From an uncultured Clostridia bacterium (GTDB lineage Bacteria; Bacillota; Clostridia; Oscillospirales; Ruminococcaceae): a stretch of 17,488 nt of DNA. A program made the position numbers and the translations under genes. The DNA lies in contig CAMYUO010000005.1 in the NCBI GenBank assembly GCA_947302065.1, positions 1-17,488 of the forward strand. The letters run 5' to 3'. Positions 10,601 to 15,931 of this stretch are shown piece by piece. The notes under the pieces are model-generated. The model saw only the letters and a list, made by a program, of their open reading frames with translations. It was not told the DNA's origin and did no database searches. Each line of letters opens with the position of its first letter. The stretch's first letter is position 1.

Positions 10601-11221
10601 TTCGAGGTTTGCGAGCACTGCACTCAGTGGTGCAGCGGCAAAGAGCGTTCCCTTGCCCGAGAGCTTTTCTATCTGCTTTTTTATTTTCTGCCGTGCACGG
10701 TGGAGTTTCTGATAGACATTATTTTTGGTGATGCTCATAGCGCCTGCGACCTCGGCGGCGGTGAGGTCATCGTAATAATAGAGGATAACTGCGCTGCGCA
10801 TATCGCTCGGCAGGCTCTCGATGACCTGCATAAGACGTGTGCGGATATCCTCATTGACGGCGTAGTCGTCGGGCAGCATTATCGGCTCGTTGAGCGAGGC
10901 GTTTTCGGCAGCCTCGGAAAGCTCCTCATCGCTCTCGATGCAGACAAGGCGTGAGCGCTTTTTCAGATAGCGTGTACACTTATGATAAGCGATGCTGTAA
11001 AGCCAGCCGACAAAAGATTCGCCGCTGCGCAGGTCGGTTATTTTTTCTATGGCTGTGATAAATGTCTCTGAGGTTATATCGTGGGCAGCTTCGTCATCGC
11101 AGACGCACCGCCTTACAAAGAAATAGACCTTTTCGGAAAACTCCGACCACAGCTTTTCAAGTGCTTTTCTCTCTCCGTTTTGCGCCTGTGACACAAGCCT
11201 GTTTATCTCAGCCTTTTCCAT
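7676..11221 (-). CDS. ECF-type sigma factor fused to an FtsX/MacB-type ABC permease
   Basis: A single uninterrupted 1181-residue frame. Residues 20-90 are sigma region 2 (AAHDITSETFITAIEK, GWLYSIAYHKCTRYLK), and 125-185 are region 4 (ESLPSDMRSAVILYYYDDLTAAEVA, then the helix NNVYQKLHRARQKIKK). An Ala/Gly-rich hydrophobic linker (191-235) leads to a typical permease N-terminus (LLGFTLKYWSRHKKSL). The permease has two four-helix units: helices near 258-280, 531-552, 578-602 and 636-656, then 684-706, 995-1018, 1050-1068 and 1138-1160, with large outside domains at 285-525 and 707-990. No Met occurs between 162 and 292, so the permease has no ATG start of its own. The start is fixed by AAGGAGG 9 nt upstream. 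Overlaps neighbours at both ends. The sigma part would be membrane-tethered; its regulon is unknown. Confidence 0.9.
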   Translation of the reverse strand: MEKAEINRLVSQAQNGERKALEKLWSEFSEKVYFFVRRCVCDDEAAHDITSETFITAIEKITDLRSGESFVGWLYSIAYHKCTRYLKKRSRLVCIESDEELSEAAENASLNEPIMLPDDYAVNEDIRTRLMQVIESLPSDMRSAVILYYYDDLTAAEVAGAMSITKNNVYQKLHRARQKIKKQIEKLSGKGTLFAAAPLSAVLANLENAGLLSGAAVGTVAAVGAAAVGVPVTLSRLSGGTAKTLLGFTLKYWSRHKKSLAALLFSGVLLCALLCNALLTLRQEFARNIDEMYSQDGHYEFITRSDNKELIDLFTGEDTVTGKMNVLGMMGIGNLKYEYGTLDDPEDLAHIPLESGRMPQKKGEIAIDRQVLKNYGYFGKVGDEITLDKGTYTLVGIINDDWYYEHTYASYGRRPGSKLVEDENKEGNYWIEDKSQFDVAYHIPLMFVSDEENEKPVYSLVMMDKIKGFNQPKKVYVYDEDYIDDWGLFKYLEENGYSAEEFSQYGDYIRNHTQDAYSRFNGQFREQIYKKVLIYGAAIIIAILSVIAVMRNIFSERENTMSMLRRIGMSKRRARVMLTIEYIFLAALQTLIGFAVGSAVHMGIYAYQVNVLEKSALSGFSHNEYDRLLCPEPFLWSGLIAAGVLLLGYVFAALMQRSRVPKLKRRKAGSVRRCFAKIFRNRAVTVIQTVSLTLIIFGTVFGYMLLRPTIGSFNPNTGEFEKYLDTKFGDSHSMTNLFDFEQENVKEYYSGYRKITSSEDPNITLPMLIDMGEDSGIDDDTADKLGESFCRGVLPQTLINSPNTELPSPVQWESQEVREYNYKMSTDKGKKFLDQNNSLYRCKTSLADIATIEKLADYVTDGEINADKIMSGEEMIYVYSHITPKFKAGDEITVVSTTTTNGFGIDDVHEVKVKIGALVERTDKMDNMLRYSTSTGDDYNLLTTATGAKKLGLHSAAYTEIIAREEIGDRLPMQTGLNVKSLEKQKHDIFVQNATLYGSLALLVFVMSLLGFAAYFNGIGMKIRSKEYQISIMRAIGTPLKKLRRRLMFDSVRIPVFAAAISYGLINITQRVMLCAHDKFEAIERGLAEKTMQFYQQYPDGITPDDAYYAFYEGYNATERHAQKLQSYFLADDQMWFNNVLIPTLIVFAVICMVTIMLTRKSVGGFGSNIAYSISKGRKRR

Positions 11222-11351
11222 TGTCTTTTGCCTCCTTGTTCACAGGGAAAACCCTTTGGTACATTTTGAGCTGCTGCTCGGCGGTCAGCTTGTCCTTTTC
11301 GCTCAGCAGCTGCAGGATACGTTTGATAAGCTCGTCAAACTCTATCTGCAT
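11208..11351 (-). CDS. 47-residue helical protein, first gene of the sigma-permease operon
   Basis: Starts at MQIEFDELIKRILQLL and ends in a lysine-rich tail. Highly charged and predicted helical, with no membrane segment and no family I recognise. The ATG at 11351 is preceded by AGGGGTGA 4-11 nt upstream; an in-frame start 39 nt earlier lacks a ribosome site. The stop lies 14 nt inside the sigma-permease frame, so translation is probably coupled. Its position directly before a sigma factor invites comparison with small sigma antagonists or chaperones, but nothing in the sequence proves that. It may simply be a coupling leader. Confidence 0.7.
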   Translation of the reverse strand: MQIEFDELIKRILQLLSEKDKLTAEQQLKMYQRVFPVNKEAKDNGKG

Positions 11352-11487
11352 AACATCACCCCTGTAAAAATACTCTGATGAATAGAGCACCGAGGACAGT
11401 TATTTCTTACATTCCGGGTGGATTTTTGTTGCAATGAACAAAACGGGCAAGCCTTGTTTGTGCAAAGGTGACACGCTGAGACGGACA

Positions 11488-11505
11488 ATAATATGTATAT
11501 ATTAT
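11488..11505. repeat. ATAATATGTA palindrome at the sigma-permease operon promoter
   Basis: ATAATATGTATATATTAT has perfect 6-bp arms around TGTATA and overlaps the -10 box and predicted start of the minus-strand promoter. A closely similar palindrome that begins with the same ten bases lies in the Bce-type operon promoter at 16771-16786. Confidence 0.45.
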
Positions 11506-11529
11506 ACATTTCATATCTGCAGGTGTCAA
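11501..11529 (-). promoter_or_regulatory. Promoter of the 47-residue/sigma-permease/ATPase operon
   Basis: On the minus strand TTGACA (11529-11524), 17 bp, TATAAT (11506-11501): an exact consensus. The predicted start near 11494 leaves a leader of about 143 nt. In that leader an ATG-TAA start-stop pair (about 11408-11413) and a weak CTCT/AGAG hairpin with a T-run are visible, of unknown value. Confidence 0.85.
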
Positions 11530-11560
11530 ACGAGGTGTGCTGCGGTGATTTTTCATGCGA

Positions 11561-11638
11561 CAATTTGATCCTGCGGTGTAGTTTATTTTACACTTTTGGC
11601 GTGATATGTTGTTTAAACTACACACGCAGGAAACATTG
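11561..11638. promoter_or_regulatory. Symmetric dual-palindrome control element, copy A
   Basis: CAATTT, 10 bp, palindrome 1 TGTAGTTTATTTTACA (11577-11592), 14 bp, palindrome 2 TGTTGTTTAAACTACA (11607-11622), 10 bp, ACATTG. The palindromes are 30 bp apart, about three helical turns. The element sits between two divergent transcription units and ends 4 bp before the plus-strand -35 box. The same architecture recurs at 16959-17036. A position upstream of -35 suggests activation rather than steric repression. Confidence 0.75.
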
Positions 11639-11642
11639 TCTA

Positions 11643-11671
11643 TTGAAAAGTGCGCATTTGCGTGGTATTAT
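11643..11671 (+). promoter_or_regulatory. Promoter of the two-peptide transcript
   Basis: TTGAAA (11643-11648), 17 bp, TATTAT (11666-11671) with extended -10 TGG in front. The preceding ATTGTCTA is identical in the promoter at 16927-16954. The predicted start near 11678 gives a C/T-poor leader of about 59 nt and a transcript of about 435 nt ending at the terminator at 12081-12112. Confidence 0.78.
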
Positions 11672-11736
11672 ATAGACAAAGAAAGAGATACAACAAAAAA
11701 AGATAAACGACAACACAAAACAAGGAGGAGAACAAA

Positions 11737-11832
11737 ATGGTATTTTCATGGATCTGCATTTCAGTTTGCATCGTTTTCGCAGCAGCAGCAATTTACGCAT
11801 CATACAGATTCCTTACAAAGACAAGAAACTAA
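11737..11832 (+). CDS. 31-residue single-pass membrane peptide
   Basis: Preceded by an excellent AAGGAGGAG (11722-11730), 6 nt before ATG. The peptide starts MVFSWICISVCIVF, continues with four alanines, and has one hydrophobic span (about 2-21). It ends with the basic tail YRFLTKTRN, so the C-terminus should face the cytoplasm. No family is recognised. Small one-helix proteins of this kind are known partners of transporters (VraH with the Bce-type VraDE in Staphylococcus is a precedent), but a bacteriocin-like or toxic peptide is equally open. The gene is driven by the dual-palindrome promoter and lies divergent from the sigma-permease operon. Confidence 0.75.
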   Translation: MVFSWICISVCIVFAAAAIYASYRFLTKTRN

Positions 11833-11865
11833 GACAACATCAAAAAAAACAAAGGAGCGATAAAA

Positions 11866-11940
11866 ATGAGAGAGATACATTACCAGTCAGCAGATGACGT
11901 TTTCCATAACAGCAGAGCTTATTACAGATATTCATACTAA
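11866..11940 (+). CDS. 24-residue tyrosine-rich peptide
   Basis: Second frame of the short transcript, 33 nt after the membrane peptide, with AAAGGAGCG (11851-11859) 6 nt before ATG. The soluble, charged peptide starts MREIHYQSADDV and ends YYRYSY, giving five tyrosines in 24 residues. No leader-peptidase motif, cysteine or known family is visible. The ribosome site and placement between another peptide gene and a terminator support translation; function is unknown. Confidence 0.65.
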   Translation: MREIHYQSADDVFHNSRAYYRYSY

Positions 11941-11948
11941 AACACAAA

Positions 11949-12067
11949 GAACAAAAGAAAGAGACAGATAAAGATAAAAAAAATCACAGAACAAAAGAAA
12001 GAGATACAGATAAAAATAAAAATTACAGAACAAAAGAAAGAGAACAAAAACAAAAATAAACAGAAAG
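11949..12067 (+). repeat. Three A-rich ~40-bp tandem repeats in the 3' untranslated region
   Basis: GAACAAAAGAAAGAGA recurs at 11949, 11989 and 12028 (spacing 40 and 39), each followed by a less conserved ACA/ATAAA-rich tail. A partial copy, AAAGAAAGAGATACA, also opens the transcript at 11678-11692. The stretch is almost free of T and C runs, has no ATG, and is probably unstructured RNA. It explains the 11941-12080 gap between the last peptide and the terminator. Confidence 0.75.
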
Positions 12068-12080
12068 GAACAAAGCAGAG

Positions 12081-12112
12081 GCGTTCATACAGCGTGTATG
12101 GGCGCTGTTTTT
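12081..12112 (+). terminator. Terminator of the two-peptide transcript
   Basis: Ten-base arms GCGTTCATAC (12081-12090) and GTATGGGCGC (12096-12105), including two G-U pairs, close a 5-nt loop. TGTTTTT follows. It closes the short plus-strand unit before the convergent VOC operon. Confidence 0.8.
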
Positions 12113-12125
12113 GCGCCTTTGCAGC

Positions 12126-12164
12126 AAAAAGCCCGCAGACATTCACAGCGAATGCTCACGGGCT
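12126..12164 (-). terminator. Terminator of the VOC/GyrI/flavoprotein operon
   Basis: Read on the minus strand, AGCCCG pairs with CGGGCT (12164-12159 with 12135-12130). An inner CATTC/GAATG stem lies within, and a T-run (12130-12126) follows. It begins 7 bp after the VOC gene stop. Confidence 0.82.
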
Positions 12165-12171
12165 GAAACTA

Positions 12172-12579
12172 TCAATGCTCGAAAGGTTTATTGAACGAGC
12201 CTATCTCGATGAGGTTGCCCTCGGGGTCTGCTATGTAGCAGGTGCGCTGTCCCCACGGCTCTGTGGTCGGCTCCAAAACGGGCACTGCGCCTTTGGCGGT
12301 GACATCGGCGAAAGCCTCATCGACCTGCTCAAAGGTATCGACATAAAGCGCAAGCTCGAAGTGACCGTTGAGACCCTTAACATACTCATACTTTTTCGAT
12401 GTCATGGTCTCGAAATCCTTTCTGCCGTAGAAAAGAAACAGCGTGCCGTCCTTGATAAGATAGACGTTCGAGGTATCCTCTGCCTCTTTTATCTCAAAGC
12501 CGAGGACGTCCCTGTAAAAACGTATCATTTTTGCCATATCGTCGACAAAGATGCCGAAGCCGTCAAGTCTCATTTTCAT
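12172..12579 (-). CDS. VOC (glyoxalase/bleomycin-resistance) superfamily protein
   Basis: A 135-residue protein made of two beta-alpha-beta-beta-beta halves, as in vicinal-oxygen-chelate proteins. The first half is GFGIFVDDMAKMIRFYRDVLGFE (7-29). The second begins GHFELALYVDTFEQVDEAF (72-90) and closes with DPEGNLIEIGSF (118-129). The usual first metal ligand before the opening strand is not evident (Phe/Gly there), while E125 is kept, so an enzymatic glyoxalase role is doubtful and small-molecule binding is as likely. The first of two Met codons is chosen because AAGGAG, inside the end of the upstream gene, is 8 nt away. Last gene of a three-gene operon. Confidence 0.88.
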   Translation of the reverse strand: MKMRLDGFGIFVDDMAKMIRFYRDVLGFEIKEAEDTSNVYLIKDGTLFLFYGRKDFETMTSKKYEYVKGLNGHFELALYVDTFEQVDEAFADVTAKGAVPVLEPTTEPWGQRTCYIADPEGNLIEIGSFNKPFEH

Positions 12580-12582
12580 TTT

Positions 12583-13221
12583 TCATTCTCCTTTTCGTTT
12601 TATCGGGTGTCTTATCACTGTTTTCAGTTTATCGGGTGATGTTTTTCTCGCATCGGAAAGATATATCTCGTGGTGCAGGCGCTTGTCCGTGATATCAAGC
12701 GCATATCCCTGCTGCTGCATATATTCGTGCATGAGCTGCACGGTCGCAGGCTCATCATCATAGCTGCCGATGTGCATACACTGCACGCACAAACCCTCAT
12801 CATAGGTCAGCAGCTCTGCTTTTGAGGTATCGAGCTTTTTCTTGCGTGCTGCCTCATCAAGCGCCCAGTCAAAATCGGCTTTCGTAACAAAGTCGGGCAG
12901 GCGGATGACCGATATCCATTTGAAGTCGCTCTTTCGGGAATAGTCTATCTCCTGAACGCCATCCTGCCACCAGAAGCCCTCCAGCGGCGGCACGACATAA
13001 TCAAAATAGCCGTCTATCTGTCTGCTTCCCTTTTTGCTCATTTTGATAGTATATGCGATGCCGTAGAGCAGTTCGATAGCCTGTTTGTATTCTCCGCCCT
13101 CGGCATTCGGGTCGCCCTGACCACGCACGGCGATATAGTTCATCGCAGGCAGGGTGACAACAGTCGGTTTGCAGGGCGGCAGGTAAAATTCCTTATACTC
13201 TTTTTTGAAATCAAATGGCAT
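12583..13221 (-). CDS. GyrI-like small-molecule-binding domain protein
   Basis: A 212-residue protein of the GyrI-like family (COG4832 type). It begins MPFDFKKEYKEFYLPP. The family landmarks PAMNYIAVRGQGDPN (about 24-38), IKMSKKGSRQIDGYFDYVVPPLEGFWW and the terminal HHEIYLSDARKTSPDKLKTVIRHP are all visible. These proteins bind drugs or other small hydrophobic molecules, and some have hydrolase-like activity; no substrate can be assigned. The start at 13221 follows AAAGGAG by 8 nt and shares one base with the stop of the flavoprotein gene (TGATG), indicating coupled translation. An upstream reading to 13335 would lie antisense-free but inside that gene and is rejected. Confidence 0.9.
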   Translation of the reverse strand: MPFDFKKEYKEFYLPPCKPTVVTLPAMNYIAVRGQGDPNAEGGEYKQAIELLYGIAYTIKMSKKGSRQIDGYFDYVVPPLEGFWWQDGVQEIDYSRKSDFKWISVIRLPDFVTKADFDWALDEAARKKKLDTSKAELLTYDEGLCVQCMHIGSYDDEPATVQLMHEYMQQQGYALDITDKRLHHEIYLSDARKTSPDKLKTVIRHPIKRKGE

Positions 13222-13664
13222 CACTGTTTCTCCTTTGCATAGGTGCTTTCCGAAAAGTCCCACGTTTCGATGTATGGGATATCGTTCTCGTATATCCACG
13301 ACTGAATGAGCGTCGGTGTTATTTCGAGCACGCACTCCTGCGGCAATGCCGACCAGCGTTCCACCGCATCGGGATAGTATCTGCCGAGCGCTGTCACAAA
13401 GAACTCATTATCAGACGGCTTGCCGATATCCCTGCACACGCCCTCTATCGTGAACCTGCCGAAGCAGAGCGAGATGTTCGGATTCTTTGCTATCTGACGG
13501 CATTTGAGATAGTCCTTGTTTGTCTGGCAGTAGAACCTGCCGTCTATTACGGCCACCGTCATACTGCGTGATGTTACCCTGTTGTCTGCGCAGGTGGAGA
13601 GCACCATAACGCCGTGTGTGCCGATGTCCTGCCAGAGCTTTTCAAAATCGTTTGTGTTGTGCAT
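13221..13664 (-). CDS. Pyridoxamine 5'-phosphate oxidase-like flavoprotein (split barrel)
   Basis: A 147-residue protein with the FMN-binding split-barrel pattern: VMVLSTCADNRVTSRSMTVAVIDGRFYCQTNKDYLKCRQIAKNPNISL in its first half (about 19-66, opening with VMVLSTCADNRVTSRS). The segment with FYCQTNKDYLKCRQ is typical for phosphate/FMN contact. A GRFTIEGVCRDIG strand and a C-terminal helix and strand with WSALPQECVLEI follow. It probably binds FMN or F420/heme-like cofactors and reduces an unknown substrate. AGAGAGG lies just before the ATG. First gene of the operon with the GyrI-like and VOC genes, a combination suggesting handling of a small toxic molecule. Confidence 0.85.
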   Translation of the reverse strand: MHNTNDFEKLWQDIGTHGVMVLSTCADNRVTSRSMTVAVIDGRFYCQTNKDYLKCRQIAKNPNISLCFGRFTIEGVCRDIGKPSDNEFFVTALGRYYPDAVERWSALPQECVLEITPTLIQSWIYENDIPYIETWDFSESTYAKEKQ

Positions 13665-13714
13665 TTTTCATACCTCTCTTTCGTTTCGGTATGCACAGTA
13701 TAGCACAGCAAAGG

Positions 13715-13730
13715 TGACAGCAGTATGTCA
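13715..13730. promoter_or_regulatory. Putative operator in the flavoprotein operon leader
   Basis: TGACAGCAGTATGTCA: 5-bp perfect arms TGACA/TGTCA with a 6-bp centre, about 25-40 nt downstream of the predicted start. Just downstream of it (13697-13702) is a second -10-like TATACT with extended TGC. Confidence 0.35.
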
Positions 13731-13759
13731 TATTTATCATATTGGTCACGATTTTTCTT

Positions 13760-13789
13760 AGTATAGCACGGCGGCGGACGTTATGTCAA
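13760..13789 (-). promoter_or_regulatory. Promoter of the flavoprotein/GyrI/VOC operon
   Basis: On the minus strand TTGACA (13789-13784), 18 bp, TATACT (13765-13760), with TGC before the -10. The predicted start near 13753 gives a leader of about 90 nt. Confidence 0.75.
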
Positions 13790-13798
13790 GTAAATGCA

Positions 13799-13831
13799 GA
13801 AACAGCACCTGTCCTTTGCGAACGGGTGCTG
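13799..13831 (-). terminator. Probable terminator of the Bce-type operon
   Basis: Stem CAGCACC/GGTGCTG (13803-13809 with 13825-13831), a 15-nt loop, then TTTCT on the minus strand. The T-run is short, so termination may be incomplete and leak into the next operon. Confidence 0.5.
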
Positions 13832-13849
13832 CCCTTGCATATATGTCTG

Positions 13850-15931
13850 TTATTTCTGCTTTTTGATTATGCCGTAGTAGAGCTTTGCGGTGAGCAGATA
13901 GATGACGGTGTACAATGCGATGTAGCCTGCGAAACCCAGACCGCAGCTCTTGAGGTAGGTCTTTGTGCTGTCAAGACCGAGGTAGGACAGCATTCTGCCG
14001 ACAAGCGGGAATGCAACGACTGTGTGTATGAGCGCTGTCACGAGCGGCAGGAAGAACACGAGCAGTATCTGCGAACGTATCGACTTTTTGACCTCGTCCT
14101 CGCTCATTCCGACGTTCTGCATTATCTTGAAGCGGCTTGCGTCCTCGTAGCCCTCGGTGAGCTGCTTGTAGTAGACGATGAGGATAGTTTCGAGAACGAA
14201 CAGTGTTCCGAGGAAGATGCCGAGGAAGAACAGTGAACCGTAGGCAAGCATCATGCCTGCTTTTTCTTCGCTGCGGAAAGTCGCAGGATAGATCCAGCTG
14301 TTGTTTGGCAGAAGTGCTTCTGAATCAAGTTTATTTCCAAGGGCACTTTTGACGTTCCGGTCGCTCTGTGCGATGTTTCCGTCGTAGAAGATGTTGATCC
14401 TATAATTCTCATCTGCAGCGAACGGAGACTGCTTATTGAACATATCCACGAACTCAGCTACCTCTTCGTTTGTTGCAACGGTGATAGTTACGCTGTTTTC
14501 ATCGCCGCCGACATTCTGTATGTATTTTTTCACCTTGAAGTCTTTGCCCAGGAAGTTGAACACATCTTTATCGAGCGACTTATCATTTCCCGAAATGACG
14601 ATCTCGCCTTTTTCGGTGTAGTAGTCTTTTTTGATGTCAGAATTATCTCTTTTGAAAAGAACATCCTTATCCTGATTCTTATCGTCAACGTATCTTTCGT
14701 CTATCGAATCATATGTCTGTATTCTCAGCTCGAGCTGTTGGCTGCTCTTGAGTCCGCCCTCGTATCCGGGCACGAAGGAAACAAAGTATTCGTTCTGTGT
14801 GTAATCGCCTTTCTCGAGGACGGTTATCTTGCCTGTATCTCTGCCTTTGAGCTTCATAGTTGCAGTTCTCTGAATATCTATGTTCTTAGGCTTTGCCTTT
14901 TCCTCGATATCGCTTATTATTTTTTTGGTATCTATGCCGCCCTTGTCACTGTTCACGCCGATGACTACGTCAGCATCCGTGAGCTGGCTGTCGATGCCGA
15001 GCATGAGAGCTGATGTTGATGACACGCTGATGAGCACCATCGTTGAGAGGATAGCCACGCTGGAAAGACCTATGGCGTTTCTCTTCATACGGTAGATAAG
15101 TCCCGATACAGCTGTGAAGTGCTTGGTCTTATAGTAAAACTTCTTGCTCTTTTTGAGCAGCTTGAGCAGGGCGATGATGCCTGCTGTGAAGATGAGATAT
15201 GTGCCGAGGATAACGAAGAGCACGGCTGCTGCGAGCAGGTGGAGAGTTTGTTTCGGGTCTGCTACGAAGAATGACAGTGTGTAGCCGCCGATGAGGAACA
15301 GAACGCCTGCGATGGTCATGAATATCTTTGTCTTTGGTTCTTTCTCGCCTTTCTTTGCGCCCGAGAGAAGCTCAACGGGGTTTGAAAGGTGCAGCGAGCG
15401 CAGTGCAAACAGGAACACTCCGACGAATACAAGTGCGATGAAGCCGACCGACTCGAGCAGCGCCATTGGCGAGATATGTGCCGAGAGCTTTGCTGCCTCG
15501 TCGCCGAGAAGCTTTGCGAGAAGCCCTGTGATGAGCATTTCAAGACCGATGCCGACGAGCAGTCCGAGCACGAAGGTGATAGCTGCGATATGCAGGGTCT
15601 CTAACAGCAGCAGCTTTGCGATGTGGCGCTTTTCCATTCCGAGAATGTTGAGCAGACCGAACTCACGGTTTCGTCTCTGCAGGATAAAGCTGTTTGAATA
15701 GAAGATGATGACTACTGCGAATGCGGCTGTGATATATGAGCCGTACTGCAAGAGCTTTGGCAGTGTTTCAGCGCCGTGTGCAAAGCTTGCAAAGTCAGGG
15801 TTCTGGGAAAGTGAGCGGATAATATACAGCATCGCTGTCATAAGAATGCAGGTGAACATATATGGGATGTACATCTTGGCATTCTTTTTGATATTATCCC
15901 TTGAAAGACGGATATAGTAGCGGTTGTTCAT
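13850..15931 (-). CDS. Bce-type ABC transporter permease (BceB family)
   Basis: A 693-residue membrane protein with the hallmark BceB layout. Ten hydrophobic helices lie near 21-39, 61-80, 111-131, 155-179, 203-222, 230-254, 289-309, 564-586, 621-645 and 662-684, and one large outside domain (about 310-558) sits between helices 7 and 8. FtsX-like helical blocks surround it (RRNREFGLLNILGMEKRHI at 86-104 and FKIMQNVGMSEDEVKKSIRSQ at 601-621). The family confers resistance to cell-wall-active peptide antibiotics by freeing their lipid targets and usually signals to a BceS kinase; no such kinase gene is in view. Its ATG shares one base with the ATPase stop (TAATG), so the pair is coupled. Confidence 0.94.
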   Translation of the reverse strand: MNNRYYIRLSRDNIKKNAKMYIPYMFTCILMTAMLYIIRSLSQNPDFASFAHGAETLPKLLQYGSYITAAFAVVIIFYSNSFILQRRNREFGLLNILGMEKRHIAKLLLLETLHIAAITFVLGLLVGIGLEMLITGLLAKLLGDEAAKLSAHISPMALLESVGFIALVFVGVFLFALRSLHLSNPVELLSGAKKGEKEPKTKIFMTIAGVLFLIGGYTLSFFVADPKQTLHLLAAAVLFVILGTYLIFTAGIIALLKLLKKSKKFYYKTKHFTAVSGLIYRMKRNAIGLSSVAILSTMVLISVSSTSALMLGIDSQLTDADVVIGVNSDKGGIDTKKIISDIEEKAKPKNIDIQRTATMKLKGRDTGKITVLEKGDYTQNEYFVSFVPGYEGGLKSSQQLELRIQTYDSIDERYVDDKNQDKDVLFKRDNSDIKKDYYTEKGEIVISGNDKSLDKDVFNFLGKDFKVKKYIQNVGGDENSVTITVATNEEVAEFVDMFNKQSPFAADENYRINIFYDGNIAQSDRNVKSALGNKLDSEALLPNNSWIYPATFRSEEKAGMMLAYGSLFFLGIFLGTLFVLETILIVYYKQLTEGYEDASRFKIMQNVGMSEDEVKKSIRSQILLVFFLPLVTALIHTVVAFPLVGRMLSYLGLDSTKTYLKSCGLGFAGYIALYTVIYLLTAKLYYGIIKKQK

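Noticed and set aside
11949..12067. CRISPR array
   Set aside because: The repeats are contiguous, A-rich and imperfect, with no unique spacers and no cas genes.
12094..12639. 181-codon plus-strand frame starting next to the peptide transcript
   Set aside because: It begins inside the terminator hairpin, has no ribosome site and runs antisense to the well-supported VOC gene.
13222..13335. N-terminal extension of 38 residues on the GyrI-like protein
   Set aside because: It lies within the flavoprotein gene, while the start at 13221 has a ribosome site and TGATG coupling and matches the family N-terminus.
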